DNA of 64,000 nucleotides from Neorhizobium populisoli (GCF_019430945.1 NZ_JAHYCB010000013.1:1-64000); one strand, 5' to 3'; counted from the stretch's first letter, positions 46,715 to 56,430 are shown. Numbers and translations: made by a program. Notes: generated by a model from the sequence alone, not told the origin.

Positions 46715-47647
46715 TCAGTTTCCCTTCACCAGCATGCGCAGATAGAAAAAGGCGGGTGGCAGCAGCGAGCAGACCCAGAGCACACCGACGGCAGACGCAA
46801 AGCCGATGTCCCATTGCTCGAAGGCACGGCGATAGACCTCCACGGAGAGAACCGTCGTCGCACGCACCGGACCGCCGCCAGTCAGCGCGTAAACCGTGTC
46901 GAACTGCTGCAGGTTGCCGATCACGCCTAGCACGACGACGATGATCAGCACGGGTCTGAGATGCGGCAGGATATGATCGCGCAGCACTGCCCAGTTGCCG
47001 GCGCCATCGACGCGCGCCGCATCAATCTGCTCCTTGTCGAGGCTTTGCAACCCGGCGAGGAAAAAGGACATGAAAAGCGGAATGGAGAGCCAGACCTTGG
47101 TCAGCACCACCGCCAGCATCGCGCCCTGCGGCGTCGAAAGCCAGGCTTGCGGAAAATCGATGACGCCAAGTTCCATCAGAAACGCATTCAGCACGCCATA
47201 CCGGGAATTGAAGATCCAGCCCCAGATGAAGGCGCTCACCGTCGATGGAAGCACCCAGGGGAGCAGCGACAGCGACCGCAGCACGCCGCGCCCGGCAAAC
47301 GGCTGGTTCATGATCAGCGCCCAGCCGAGACCGGCGACCAGCGTACCGGCCGTAGTGAGCGCGACGTAGATAGCGGTCGTCCAGAACGCCGCCCAAACAT
47401 CGGCGTCGGTGGCAATCTTCGCGAAATTCTGGAGGCCGATATAACGCGGCTCCATCATCACGACCGTATATTCAAACAACGACAGGCCGAGTGCCGACAG
47501 GAACGGGTAGAGGATGACAGCGGCGAAGGCGAGTGCCGCGGGGAGCAGCATCAGCAACCCGATCCGGTTCTGGCCCGCCTTGAGGCCGCCGCGGTTCGCC
47601 TTTGGCGAAACCGGATAGGCGAGCGGGTTATTTTCGATCACGGCCAT
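46715..47647 (-). CDS. Sugar ABC transporter permease, MalF-like
   Basis: A 310-residue inner-membrane permease of the CUT1 family. The first helix is LLMLLPAALAFAAVILYPFL; the EAA loop is DAARVDGAGNWAVLRDHILP. It partners the MalG-like permease. A RIME repeat separates it from the binding-protein gene upstream, which may tune the expression ratio. Confidence 0.9.
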   Translation of the reverse strand: MAVIENNPLAYPVSPKANRGGLKAGQNRIGLLMLLPAALAFAAVILYPFLSALGLSLFEYTVVMMEPRYIGLQNFAKIATDADVWAAFWTTAIYVALTTAGTLVAGLGWALIMNQPFAGRGVLRSLSLLPWVLPSTVSAFIWGWIFNSRYGVLNAFLMELGVIDFPQAWLSTPQGAMLAVVLTKVWLSIPLFMSFFLAGLQSLDKEQIDAARVDGAGNWAVLRDHILPHLRPVLIIVVVLGVIGNLQQFDTVYALTGGGPVRATTVLSVEVYRRAFEQWDIGFASAVGVLWVCSLLPPAFFYLRMLVKGN

Positions 47648-47702
47648 TCGGTATTTCCTGTGTGGTCTTTCATTCGACGGCTGGTTACGCGCGGCGAGGA
47701 GT

Positions 47703-47840
47703 GCCCCTCATCCGGCTACCGCCACCTTCTCCCCCGCATGCGGGGAGAAGGGAGCTGCCGCGCGGTTTGTCTTCATCACTGTCGTAGCGTAGGGCACGTC
47801 CCCTCTCCCCGGGCGCGGGGAGAGGGGTAGAGTGAGGGGC
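47703..47840. repeat. RIME-type intergenic repeat
   Basis: A 138-base element bounded by GCCCCTCA and TGAGGGGC, with two internal hairpins: one around CTTCTCCCC/GGGGAGAAG (47726-47750) and one with a 12-bp stem CCCCTCTCCCCG/CGGGGAGAGGGG (47800-47827). The sequence and shape match the Rhizobium-specific intergenic mosaic elements. Its place after the binding-protein gene suggests an mRNA-stabilising or attenuating role. Confidence 0.8.
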
Positions 47841-47858
47841 GAAACCTGAAGGCGGCGA

Positions 47859-49130
47859 CTACTCCGACTTCTTCGCCTTCTCCATGCTGGTCGTCAGACG
47901 CGTCTGCATGGACTTGATCGCATCATCGGCCGACTTCTGGCCGAGCAGCGCACCCTGCACTTCTTCACCGATGATATTCGTCAGATCGGCAGCATTCGAC
48001 CATATGCCGACTTCATTGCGGCGGGCGTCACCGGTCGCGGCCGACCAGTTCTTTAGATAGGCATCGTTTGCGACAGCAGATCGGGCTGACTTGGTCACAG
48101 GAAGCGCGCTCATCTTCAGCGTGTAGGTGGTCTGTACCGGATCGGACGTGATGTAGGTCAGGAACTTGTCTGCCGGATCGGTCGCCTTAGCCTTGCCGCC
48201 ATTGGCGAACTGAACCAGAAGGTGGCCCCACTGAACGGAAACCGACTTGTCACCGGACTTCAGAACAGGCGTCGGCATGGGCAGAACATTGGCGTCGAAG
48301 GCTTCGCCCTTGCCGGAGAAGTCACGCAGGAAGGTGCGGGTCTGGGGCGCGTCGAGATAGAAGGCGGAAGCGCCCTGCGCCAGAAGACGGCGCGAATCCG
48401 GGCGGTCAATCTCCGGCGCGGCCAGGCGATCCTTCATCAGGCTCACCATGAAGCCCAGCGCATCGCGGCTTTCCTTGCTGTCGATGACGACTTTGCCGCT
48501 ATCGTCGATGATGCGGCCGCCATGGACCCAGTTCCACACCATGAAGTCGATCAAGATGGAGCCATTGTTCTTGGTCGCCATCGTGTAGGGAACCGAATTC
48601 GGCACCTTGTCTCGCACCGCGACCATCACCTTCTTGAAGTCCTCGATCGTCTTCGGTGCGTCGGCGATGCCGGCTTTGGCCAGCACTTCCTTGTTGGCGA
48701 CCATGCCGATCGAGCCGGAGATCAACGGAAGCGCAAGCTGCTTGCCGCCGATATTGCCCATGGCCAGCGCATCCGGCGCGAAAGCGGCCTCAAGCTTATC
48801 CTTGCCATAGACCGTGTTCAGATCGACGAGATTGTCCAAGGCCGCAAAAGTCGGCAGCCAGCGCTCGGAAAGCTGAGCGATATCCGGCAATGTCTTAGAC
48901 CGGGCGCGCAGGAAAATGTTCTTCTGCATGTCGCCCCAGGCGAAGCCAAGAGGCTCGACCGTCAGTTTCTCAGCCTTATTGAAGTCGTCGAGCGTAGCCT
49001 GCACGGCGGCCTTGTTCGGCTCCTCGGCATAGGTGAAACTCATATAGCTGAGATCAGCCGCTTTCGCGGCGCCCGCACCAAGCACGAGGGCGGTGGCCGC
49101 CGCGCCGATCATGTTCTTCATTACGTTCAT
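47859..49130 (-). CDS. Sugar ABC transporter substrate-binding protein
   Basis: A 423-residue extracellular solute-binding protein, family 1. A Sec signal peptide ends at about AAKAAD (residue 25). The mature protein has LSYMSFTYAEEPNK, LPDIAQLSERWLPTF, FMVWNWVHGGRIID and SVQWGHLLVQFANGG, in keeping with a CUT1 sugar-binding cleft. GGAGGA is six bases from the ATG. A regulator-type palindrome lies 25 bases upstream. The sugar is unknown; the neighbouring kinase points to galactose-type compounds. Confidence 0.88.
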   Translation of the reverse strand: MNVMKNMIGAAATALVLGAGAAKAADLSYMSFTYAEEPNKAAVQATLDDFNKAEKLTVEPLGFAWGDMQKNIFLRARSKTLPDIAQLSERWLPTFAALDNLVDLNTVYGKDKLEAAFAPDALAMGNIGGKQLALPLISGSIGMVANKEVLAKAGIADAPKTIEDFKKVMVAVRDKVPNSVPYTMATKNNGSILIDFMVWNWVHGGRIIDDSGKVVIDSKESRDALGFMVSLMKDRLAAPEIDRPDSRRLLAQGASAFYLDAPQTRTFLRDFSGKGEAFDANVLPMPTPVLKSGDKSVSVQWGHLLVQFANGGKAKATDPADKFLTYITSDPVQTTYTLKMSALPVTKSARSAVANDAYLKNWSAATGDARRNEVGIWSNAADLTNIIGEEVQGALLGQKSADDAIKSMQTRLTTSMEKAKKSE

Positions 49131-49154
49131 CCGATCCTCCCGATACGATGATAG

Positions 49155-49169
49155 TGGAACTTTGTTTCA
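49155..49169. promoter_or_regulatory. Probable operator of the IclR-SMP-30 regulator
   Basis: TGGAACTTTGTTTCA, an imperfect 6-3-6 palindrome upstream of the binding-protein gene. It matches the perfect site TGGAACTAAGTTCCA at 52930-52944 at most positions, which suggests one regulator binds both. Confidence 0.5.
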
Positions 49170-49217
49170 ATTCAAAAAAAGGCAGGCGGCGAGCGCCATT
49201 TCTCTTTTCCTCTCCCT

Positions 49218-50024
49218 TTAGACGACGCCTCCGTCAACGATGAACGTCTGCGCGGTAATAAGGCGGGCATCATCCGCCGCCAGAAACAGCGCCATGCGGG
49301 CGATGTCAGGTGGCAGCAAATGCTCTTTGAGGCACTGGACCTCGAGATATTCGGAAAATTTGCCCTGATAGATACGCTTGGCGCGCTCCACCTGGCGTTC
49401 GGTCAAGACCCAGCCGGGCGCGATCGAATTCACACGAATACTGCGTTCGCCGAGCTCGCGGGCGAGCGACTTCGTCATGCCCATTACCGCGGATTTAGCC
49501 GTCGTATAGAAGATCAGGCCGGCCGCGCCGCGCATCCATGAGATCGACCCCATGTTGATGATCGATCCGCCGCCGAGCTCCGCCATTTCAGGGACGACAG
49601 CCTGAACCGCGAAGAATTGGTGACGGAGATTGGTTTGGAACCGCTCGTCCCAGTATTCCGGCGTCACCTCTTCGAGAGGCTTGCGGTCGTCATTGCCCGC
49701 ATTGTTGACGAGAACCTGGATCGGCCCAATCTCTGTCCTCAAAGCTTCGACACCAGCCTTCAACGCCTCGATATCGCGCAGGTCCGCAGCGCGGTAGAAT
49801 GGCCTGTTCCCCGTCTTTCTGCTGATGAGTTCCGCGGTTTCATCGGCAACATTCGCGTTCAGTTCAAGGAAACCAACCTTGCAGCCCTGCGCGCAGAAAT
49901 GCTCGACCAGGGATGCACCGATACCCGATCCGCCACCAGTGATCAGCACGGCCTTGTCCTTGAGGCTCGGATATCGCGCGACCTCGACATGCACCTTTTC
50001 AACCAGTTCCTGATGGATGGTCAT
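49218..50024 (-). CDS. SDR family oxidoreductase, probable sugar dehydrogenase
   Basis: A 268-residue classical short-chain dehydrogenase. NAD(P) motif [12 protein letters not shown], catalytic serine in MGSISW and YTTAKS with tyrosine and lysine, then IAPGWVLT. A 20-residue N-terminal extension precedes the first strand. In this locus it is likely to oxidise an aldose such as galactose or arabinose to the lactone, the first step of an oxidative pathway. Encoded with an ATGA overlap to the ABC ATPase gene. Confidence 0.85.
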   Translation of the reverse strand: MTIHQELVEKVHVEVARYPSLKDKAVLITGGGSGIGASLVEHFCAQGCKVGFLELNANVADETAELISRKTGNRPFYRAADLRDIEALKAGVEALRTEIGPIQVLVNNAGNDDRKPLEEVTPEYWDERFQTNLRHQFFAVQAVVPEMAELGGGSIINMGSISWMRGAAGLIFYTTAKSAVMGMTKSLARELGERSIRVNSIAPGWVLTERQVERAKRIYQGKFSEYLEVQCLKEHLLPPDIARMALFLAADDARLITAQTFIVDGGVV

Positions 50025-51115
50025 GCGGCCTCCAGGGCGACGGGACGCGCGGATGCCAACGACAGGCCATCGGCGGAAAAGACATGAATCATCGCAGGGT
50101 CCACATGAACGCCGATCGGCTCGTTGCGCTTGACCGCCCGATCACCGGAGAGTCGAACCACGACCATCTCCTCGACGCCATCCAAGGCGACATAGGCATA
50201 GGTGTCGCTACCGAGATGTTCGGTGATCGTCACTGTGCCGGCGAGCGAGTCAGGGGCGCCCCGATTGACGAGCTCCACATGCTCGGGGCGGATGCCGATC
50301 TCGGTGGGGCTGGAAGTGAGATTGCGCGGCAGGCGCACTTCGCCACCGGGCACGGCGAACAGGCCGTCACTTTTCTTGGCACCGAGTTTCAGGAAATTCA
50401 TCTTCGGTGAGCCGATAAAGCCCGCCACGAAGCGGTTGATCGGCTTGTTGTAGAGATCGAGCGGCGACCCGATCTGCTCGACCCGACCGGCACTCAGCAC
50501 GACGATTTTGTCGGCCAGCGTCATCGCCTCGATCTGATCGTGGGTGACGTAGATCATCGTCGTGCCAAGCGTTTCCTTCATGCGGGCGATTTCGATGCGC
50601 ATTTCGACGCGCAGTGCCGCATCGAGGTTGGAAAGCGGCTCGTCGAAAAGGAAAATGCGCGGTTCGCGGACAATCGCACGGCCGATCGCGACACGTTGGC
50701 GCTGGCCGCCCGAAAGCTGCCGCGGCTTGCGCTCCAGATACGCGTCGATCCGCAGCTTCTTGGCCGCCTTGGTCACGCGTGAGGTAATTTCCTCCTTCGG
50801 CGTGCCGGCAAGGCGAAGGGCATAGCCCATGTTTTCCGCCACCGTCATATGGGGGTAAAGCGCATAGGATTGGAAGACCATCGCAATGCCGCGCTTGGCG
50901 GGCGGTACGTCATTGACAAGCTCGCCATCTATTGCCATCCGGCCGGCAGTGATTTCATCGAGGCCGCAGATCAGGCGCAGCAATGTCGACTTTCCACAGC
51001 CGGATGGGCCGACGAAAGCGACGAACTCACCATCTTCCACGGTCAGGTCGATGCCCTTCAGCACTTCGGCGGAGCCGAAGGATTTGCGGATATCTATCAG
51101 TTCAAGCTTGGCCAT
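50021..51115 (-). CDS. Sugar ABC transporter ATP-binding protein, UgpC/MsmK-like
   Basis: A 364-residue ATPase. Walker [11 protein letters not shown]-loop [11 protein letters not shown], signature LSGGQRQR, Walker [13 protein letters not shown], switch histidine in THDQIEA. The C-terminal TOBE/OB region is typical of CUT1 ATPases ([10 protein letters not shown]). It powers the MalF/MalG-like permeases, although it is separated from them by the SDR and binding-protein genes. The start MAKLEL at 51115 follows AAGAGACAGA; a longer open frame runs into the regulator gene and is not used. Confidence 0.9.
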   Translation of the reverse strand: MAKLELIDIRKSFGSAEVLKGIDLTVEDGEFVAFVGPSGCGKSTLLRLICGLDEITAGRMAIDGELVNDVPPAKRGIAMVFQSYALYPHMTVAENMGYALRLAGTPKEEITSRVTKAAKKLRIDAYLERKPRQLSGGQRQRVAIGRAIVREPRIFLFDEPLSNLDAALRVEMRIEIARMKETLGTTMIYVTHDQIEAMTLADKIVVLSAGRVEQIGSPLDLYNKPINRFVAGFIGSPKMNFLKLGAKKSDGLFAVPGGEVRLPRNLTSSPTEIGIRPEHVELVNRGAPDSLAGTVTITEHLGSDTYAYVALDGVEEMVVVRLSGDRAVKRNEPIGVHVDPAMIHVFSADGLSLASARPVALEAA

Positions 51116-51131
51116 ATCTGTCTCTTGATTT

Positions 51132-52856
51132 TCAGCCCGCGAACATCTGCGCGGCCTGGCCCTTGATGCCGGTGTCGATCGAAAACACGCTGCCGGAGAG
51201 CGGCGCTTCGGAAAGCTGCGCCGCCGAAAGCCGGATGCGCGCCGAGGTGACGAACAGCGTCTGCATATTAGCTCCGCCGAAGACACAGCTTGTCGGCCGC
51301 GGCACGGGCAGATGCACGACGCGCTCCACCTTGCCTTCCGGGTCATAGCGGGTGACACACCAGCCATCCCAATGAGCGACCCAGAGGAAGCCTTCTGCAT
51401 CGACGGTCATGCCATCCGGCTTGCCTTCGGCTTCCGGCACGGTGATGAAGGTGCGCCGGTTGCCGATCTCGCCGGTTTCGATATCGAAATCATAGGCATA
51501 GACGCTCTGGCGGTTGGTATCGGTGAAATACATGGTGCGATCGTCCGGGCTCCAGCCAAGGCCGTTCGAAACATGGAAGCCTCGATCCATCTCCTTGGAC
51601 CGGCCATCCGTATCGATCCGCCAAAGCCGGCCCTGATCGGGAGAACTGTCGATCGCCAGGGTGCCGGCCCAAAGCCGCCCACGGCGGTCACATTTGCCAT
51701 CGTTGAAACGGTTGCCGGGACGATCGGCCTCCGGTCGGGCAATCGTGGTGATCTCGCCGTTCGACAGATCGATGCCGCGGATCTCGCCATGCATGGCAGC
51801 GACAAAACCGCCGCGTGCGCGCGGCACGATGAAGCTGATCAGCTCCGGCACCTGCATGGCGGTGTAGGTGCCCTTCACCGGATCGCCGGTCAGTACGGCC
51901 GGCGCCAGGATATCGACGAAATAGAGCTTCTTGTGTTCGGGCGACCAGTGCGGCCCTTCACCCAGAAACATACTTGCCGGAATGACACAGCGCACATCGG
52001 CGCGATCGGGGCCGAGGGGGCGCGGCTTGACCGCAAGCGACATGGCGAATTCTCCATAATTGCCGGAGGTACGGCGGGCCGCCTCGATCACATCGCGACC
52101 GAGAGCATGCAGGCGGTCGACAGGCAGGCGGAACGAGGGGGCAATGACGCCGATCGCACCGATCGGCTCGCCGCGGTGGTTCAGGACGGGGGCGGCGACC
52201 GAGGAAATGCCAATATGCTGCTCGTCCACCGAGACCGCGTAACCGCGCGCCTTGGTGAGATCGAGCTGTCGGCTCAATTCGTCAGGATTAACAATCGTAT
52301 TGGGTGTGAGGCGATCCAATTCCAAGCCATCGAGCAGCGCCCGGCGCTTCTCGAGAGACAGATGCGCCAGGATCGCCTTGCCAAGTCCGCTGGCATGTGG
52401 TGCGGCCCGCGAGCCGACACCGTTATTGAGCCGAAGCGGCTGCGGCACTTCCCGCTGATCGATGTAGAGAACGCTGTCACCATCGAGCACACCGAGCCGG
52501 ATCGCCTCCCCCGTCAGATCGCGAAGGCGGGCGAGTTCGGGCTCCGCCGCGCCGCGCAGGTCGAAATTGTCCCAAACCTTGTGGGCCCACTGGAACACCC
52601 TGGGCGCGAGCCGGTAGACTTGATCCCGGGTGTCGAAATGCAGCAGCCGCTCGTCCACCAGCGCCTGTAAGAGGCGATGCAGCGTGCCCTTTGGCAACTG
52701 CGTCTGGTCGAGCAGCGCAGTGAAGCGCAGACCGCGGGCTTCTGCCGCGACCGCGTCGACGATCTGGATGCCGCGCGTCAGCGCCTGAACGCCCGGCACT
52801 CCGCCCGTATCGTTCACAGCATCCTTGTCGATTGCTTCCAATTGAACCTTGGCCAT
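51132..52856 (-). CDS. IclR-type regulator fused to an SMP-30/gluconolactonase domain
   Basis: A 574-residue two-part protein. Residues 20-90 are an IclR winged helix ([32 protein letters not shown]) and 90-265 the IclR effector domain ([20 protein letters not shown]). From about 285 to the end it is an SMP-30/gluconolactonase/regucalcin beta-propeller: [50 protein letters not shown] and [15 protein letters not shown], including metal-binding Glu, Asn and Asp positions. So one chain may both sense and hydrolyse the sugar lactone. It is divergent from the genes at 52997-55060 and upstream of the transporter operon. Confidence 0.88.
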   Translation of the reverse strand: MAKVQLEAIDKDAVNDTGGVPGVQALTRGIQIVDAVAAEARGLRFTALLDQTQLPKGTLHRLLQALVDERLLHFDTRDQVYRLAPRVFQWAHKVWDNFDLRGAAEPELARLRDLTGEAIRLGVLDGDSVLYIDQREVPQPLRLNNGVGSRAAPHASGLGKAILAHLSLEKRRALLDGLELDRLTPNTIVNPDELSRQLDLTKARGYAVSVDEQHIGISSVAAPVLNHRGEPIGAIGVIAPSFRLPVDRLHALGRDVIEAARRTSGNYGEFAMSLAVKPRPLGPDRADVRCVIPASMFLGEGPHWSPEHKKLYFVDILAPAVLTGDPVKGTYTAMQVPELISFIVPRARGGFVAAMHGEIRGIDLSNGEITTIARPEADRPGNRFNDGKCDRRGRLWAGTLAIDSSPDQGRLWRIDTDGRSKEMDRGFHVSNGLGWSPDDRTMYFTDTNRQSVYAYDFDIETGEIGNRRTFITVPEAEGKPDGMTVDAEGFLWVAHWDGWCVTRYDPEGKVERVVHLPVPRPTSCVFGGANMQTLFVTSARIRLSAAQLSEAPLSGSVFSIDTGIKGQAAQMFAG

Positions 52857-52929
52857 AACCTCTCCCAGGCGACGATTTTCATTGCCGCTCCCACAGCATG
52901 TCGCCTCGCTCTTGCCAAGTGAGTTATCT

Positions 52930-52944
52930 TGGAACTAAGTTCCA
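52930..52944. promoter_or_regulatory. Perfect operator-like palindrome in the divergent promoter
   Basis: TGGAACTAAGTTCCA has exact 7-base arms around a central A, midway between the IclR-SMP-30 gene and the divergent enolase-family gene. Length and symmetry fit IclR-family operators, and a variant occurs at 49155-49169. Confidence 0.6.
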
Positions 52945-52996
52945 TGTCAACAGTGAAACTGGAGAGGCCTTACGCCGAGGTCGATGGGAGGACATC

Positions 52997-54148
52997 TTGC
53001 GCATTACAAAAGTGGATCATTGGCTGATCCGTATGCCGTTTACCGAGGACATCCTATGGGGCTCCGGGCGCCGGATCGGCACCACGCGTCTCATATGCAG
53101 GATCGAGACGGATGCTGGAATCATTGGTTGGGGCGAGACGATTTCTCTAATTGCCAATGTACCGGCGGTGTTCGTGGATATCGTCGCACCGCTCGCGATC
53201 GGTTATCCGGTCGCGGATGCTGAGCGCTTTCACCGGCATGTACTAGGCGCCGGCTTTTATCATCATAAGCGTGCCGCCGTGATGGCAATCTGCGCCATGG
53301 AAATGGCCATGTGGGATGCGCTTGGCAAACAGGCCTGCCTGCCGCTTTCCGCGATGTGGGGTGGGCGCTGGCGAAAGGATGTCGAAGCCGCGGCGTATCT
53401 TTTCACCAATGATCCGAAGAGTTTGTCGGAACGGCTGAAGCGCTTCCTCGATATCGGCTATACGACTTTCAAGGTGAAGATCGGCTTCGATGAGAGAAGC
53501 GACATCGCCGTGGCCGAAACGTCTCGAAAGGTGATCGGCGACCATCCGCTGCGGCTCGACGTCAACGGCGCCTGGAACCCCGCGACCGCCAAGCGCCAGC
53601 TCGAAAAGCTGAAAGCCTTCGATCCGGCTTATGTGGAGCAACCGCTCGAACTCGACGATCTTTCCGGCCACGCCGCGCTTGTCGCCCATTCACCCGTGCC
53701 GATCGCGCTGGACGAGAGCGCCTATACGCTATCCGATGTTGGCAACATCGTCCGCGCCCAAGCGGCCGACGTGGTTTTGCTCGACCCGCATGAGGCTGGC
53801 GGCCTCTGGCAAACGATCAAGGCAGCAGCGATCTGCGAGGCGGTCGGCATTTCCGTCACGCTGCATTCCGGTGCCGAACTCGCGCTATCGCAATCCGCCT
53901 ATATCCACCTTGCAGCATCGCTTCCCAACATGTCGATCGCCATCGACACCGAGCGCGCCTACCTTGGCGGCGACATCTCACCCAATGCACCGGTGCTGGT
54001 GGGTGGCCGTTTCCAGGTTCCGGAGGGACCGGGACTTGGAGTTGATATCGATGTTGAAAAACTTGAGAAATACCGCGTGTCCGGCATTGCAGGTGCCTAT
54101 CTCGATACCGAGCGCAAGGACTGGTTTCCAGTAAAGCCCGCCTATTAA
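52997..54148 (+). CDS. Mandelate racemase/muconate lactonizing enzyme family protein
   Basis: A 383-residue enolase-superfamily enzyme, distinct from that at 43778. Barrel residues: KVK in TFKVKIGF (the KxK motif), D in RLDVNGAW, E in YVEQPLE and D in IALDESAY as metal ligands, and a histidine in TLHSGAEL. The start is taken as TTG, five bases after GGGAGGA, because homology begins there (RITKVDHWLIRMPF); the open frame extends 33 codons further into the operator region. Probably a sugar-acid dehydratase or cycloisomerase, divergently transcribed from the regulator and followed by the kinase gene. Confidence 0.82.
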   Translation: MRITKVDHWLIRMPFTEDILWGSGRRIGTTRLICRIETDAGIIGWGETISLIANVPAVFVDIVAPLAIGYPVADAERFHRHVLGAGFYHHKRAAVMAICAMEMAMWDALGKQACLPLSAMWGGRWRKDVEAAAYLFTNDPKSLSERLKRFLDIGYTTFKVKIGFDERSDIAVAETSRKVIGDHPLRLDVNGAWNPATAKRQLEKLKAFDPAYVEQPLELDDLSGHAALVAHSPVPIALDESAYTLSDVGNIVRAQAADVVLLDPHEAGGLWQTIKAAAICEAVGISVTLHSGAELALSQSAYIHLAASLPNMSIAIDTERAYLGGDISPNAPVLVGGRFQVPEGPGLGVDIDVEKLEKYRVSGIAGAYLDTERKDWFPVKPAY

Positions 54149-54178
54149 AGCGACATTGCCTTCCAGGACCATCAACAC

Positions 54179-55060
54179 ATGATTATCGCAATCGAATGGA
54201 CTTCAATGGCCTTCCGCGCCCTTCTGCTGGACGGGGAGAAGGTACTTGGCGAGAGGAACAGCGACCGCGGCACCACCAAAGTCGCCAATGGCGCTTTCGA
54301 AGCCGCACTGCGCGAAGAACTCGGCGACTGGATGGACAAGGTCGAGAGGATCCTGTTTTCCGGCATGATCACCAGCCGTAACGGCTGGATCGAAAGCCCT
54401 TTCGCGGTCGTGCCCGCGGGCCCCGAGGACCTTGGAGCCCAAGCCGTCACCCATGAGGTCGACGGCTTGCCGCCGCTGGTCTTCGTACCCGGTATCGCCC
54501 AGACGAAACCGCTACCGGACGTGATGCGCGGGGAGGAAATGTCACTCTTCGGGCTTAAGCAGACGGACGGCCTTTTCGTGCTGCCCGGCCCGCATGCGAA
54601 ATGGGTGACGATGGACAATGGCTGCATTACCGGTATCACCACGTACATGTCCGGCGAAATCCTCAATCTACTGAAGAAGGATTCGCTCGTCTCGCGGCTC
54701 ATCCCTTCGGCATACAAGGAACGGCCGGACGCATTTCGTCGTGGTGTCGAGACCGCTTATCAGCAGGATGCCCTGCCGGGCCGGATTCTCGCTCGCATTT
54801 TTTCCGCTCGCAGCCTTGTTCTGTTCAATCAACTGCCACCGGACGATATCACCGACTACCTCGCCGGCCTGATGATCGGTGCGGAGATTGCCGAGGCTCT
54901 GGGCGACGATAAATCCCGTGACATCAACATCCTCGGTCACACGGCACTTGCCGAAAAATACAAACTGGCGCTCGACTTGGCCGGCGCCCGCATAACGCTC
55001 TCCTCACCGTCGATCGAAAAGGGCTTTGCCCGTGTTCAGCGAGCGCTCGCCAGCTCGTAA
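54179..55060 (+). CDS. dgoK: 2-dehydro-3-deoxygalactonokinase
   Basis: A 293-residue ATP-dependent kinase of the DgoK family, which phosphorylates 2-keto-3-deoxy-galactonate in the De Ley-Doudoroff pathway. Seen are the N-terminal phosphate loop (IAIEWTSMAFRALLLDGE), GMITSRNGWIESPF, the VPAGPEDLGAQ segment, LPGPHAKWVTMDNGCITG and TTYMSGEILNLL, all in family order. The partner aldolase dgoA is not in the window. It follows the enolase-family gene by 30 bases and is probably co-transcribed. Confidence 0.85.
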   Translation: MIIAIEWTSMAFRALLLDGEKVLGERNSDRGTTKVANGAFEAALREELGDWMDKVERILFSGMITSRNGWIESPFAVVPAGPEDLGAQAVTHEVDGLPPLVFVPGIAQTKPLPDVMRGEEMSLFGLKQTDGLFVLPGPHAKWVTMDNGCITGITTYMSGEILNLLKKDSLVSRLIPSAYKERPDAFRRGVETAYQQDALPGRILARIFSARSLVLFNQLPPDDITDYLAGLMIGAEIAEALGDDKSRDINILGHTALAEKYKLALDLAGARITLSSPSIEKGFARVQRALASS

Positions 55061-55306
55061 CTTCGCTTTTTGTCGGTACGAACAGGGCGCCGAGCCCTTG
55101 GACACGGAATCGATTGCCCCTCAGGTGCAACTGAATTAGGTCCAACGGCCTTGGCAGACCTGAGTTATACACATCGCCAACTAGCCGCTTACGCGCCTGA
55201 ATGGCTTTGATGCGATCGAAGCCACCGACGGTCGGCGAAATCCTGCCAGACTCCCTGGGCGCCCTTCGATATGCTTCGAAAAGAATGCAAACTCGACACG
55301 GCGGGC

Positions 55307-55485
55307 GCCGCCTTTGCGTTCTGCTTCACCATCAGGATCGTCACGCCCTGATCCCGCAGCCGCATCAGCGTACGGAGAACTTCCTGTACGAGGTTCGGCG
55401 AGAGCCCAACCGAGGGCTCGTCGATCAGGATCACTATCGGACCGAGCAACAGCGCCTGCGCCACTTCGAGCCGTTTCCGACGATC
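55307..55485 (-). pseudogene. LivF/LivG-type ABC ATPase relic
   Basis: The minus-strand frame contains RKRLEVAQALLLGPIVILID, EPSVGLSPNLVQEVLRTL and RDQGVTILMVKQNAKAA. This is the Walker B to H-loop part of a branched-chain amino acid ABC ATPase. The Walker A half and the C-terminus are missing and replaced by unrelated sequence. The frame continues upstream to 55641 with a short stretch (EWFDYTSCCLGLAAWDAAIV) that does not belong to the family. Confidence 0.65.
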
Positions 55486-55920
55486 TGCCCAGGTATTGAT
55501 GCAGACGTAGACAATCGCGGCGTCCCAAGCGGCAAGGCCGAGGCAGCAACTGGTATAGTCAAACCACTCTTTAAATTCGTCCATGACGGATTTTGGAACT
55601 GGACGTTGCGGAATAACTTCTTCCGACTCGCGCTCAATCATGTGGAGGCTCCTCTTAAACGAAGGCTCAAATCACATCACTCCAGGTTGGGAGCACCCGT
55701 TCCGCAAACTCAATTTAGGTTGCAGTTCGTTGATTGAACCGTCAGAAAAGCTTGAGGGTATGGCGTCGACGCTCAGGGCAGAAGGACAGGCCCCGCCTGT
55801 AGGGCCTGCCGCGGCATTTCAGTCTCAGATAGGCAAGGAGACTTGCTCCGGTGCTGGCCATTCTAACACAATGGGATAACCTCACCCATTCTGCAAAGGC
55901 TCTTTCAAAAATATGGGAGC
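55486..55920. other. Degraded stretch between relic and DUF982 gene
   Basis: It holds the non-homologous upstream part of the LivF relic frame (to 55641) and about 280 bases in which I recognise nothing. No promoter or terminator stands out. Confidence 0.35.
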
Positions 55921-56214
55921 TTACGACCCGATATTGCGGTCGGTCATGCGCTTAGCAAACAGCGGCACCTCGTCGATATTGGCAAGCGCGCCCTGCCTTA
56001 TCAGAAACCGGCGGACGTTTTCCCGGAACGCAGGCAAAGGGAAAATTCCTTGAGCTGCCATCCGAGATGCCTTCGCCAAAACCTCGTAGGTGGTGTCCCT
56101 CTTCTCATCGGGCCATTCATCGAGAAGATCACACACATCCTCGAGGCTGCAAAGCTCCTGGATGTACCGGGGTCTTCTTACGAAGAGAGGTTTGTCAAAC
56201 AGGGTGTTCGCCAT
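55921..56214 (-). CDS. DUF982 family protein
   Basis: A 97-residue protein. It shows the DUF982 pattern: FVRRPRYIQELCSLEDVCDL, LDEWPDEKRDTTYEVLAKA and a C-terminal helix with FRENVRRFLIRQG. AAAGGAG precedes the ATG at 56214 by eight bases. It differs clearly from the DUF982 protein at 1201. No partner is apparent and function is unknown. Confidence 0.75.
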   Translation of the reverse strand: MANTLFDKPLFVRRPRYIQELCSLEDVCDLLDEWPDEKRDTTYEVLAKASRMAAQGIFPLPAFRENVRRFLIRQGALANIDEVPLFAKRMTDRNIGS

Positions 56215-56304
56215 GGCTATCTCCTTTCTCGCGCTCGTTTGACGCCGCAAAATTTAGGCGAAGGCGCATTGGATTCAAGGCCTCGCTCCCGGACTACGCT
56301 AACG

Positions 56305-56334
56305 AAAAAAGGCCGGCCTGGGGGACAGGCCGGC
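56305..56334 (-). terminator. Strong rho-independent terminator
   Basis: On the minus strand GGCCGGCCTG, loop TCCCC, CAGGCCGGCC and TTTTTT: a 10-bp GC-rich stem with a six-T tail. It is 90 bases upstream of the DUF982 start and 420 bases beyond the nearest upstream gene, so it probably ends an unannotated transcript. Confidence 0.85.
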
Positions 56335-56430
56335 CCGTGCACCATGCAGCTTCGGTATGCGCGGCGAGCCGGAATTGCATGAGTCCGACTCTGGAAGAAC
56401 AAGCTCGATCCAGCACGGTTTTTGGATAGC
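56305..56430 (-). ncRNA. Candidate small RNA
   Basis: A promoter-like pair, CTGACA (56466-56461) and CTAATA (56442-56437) with an 18-base spacer, lies upstream of the terminator at 56305-56334. A transcript starting near 56430 would be about 126 nt with no convincing reading frame. This is a prediction from promoter and terminator spacing; no known sRNA family was recognised. Confidence 0.4.

Noticed and set aside
47711-47827. CRISPR-like repetition near the RIME
   Set aside because: Only two dissimilar hairpins with no regular spacers; the sequence fits a RIME element.
52898-52996. 33-codon N-terminal extension of the enolase-family gene
   Set aside because: It would cover the operator palindrome, and homology and the strong GGGAGGA site both point to the TTG at 52997.
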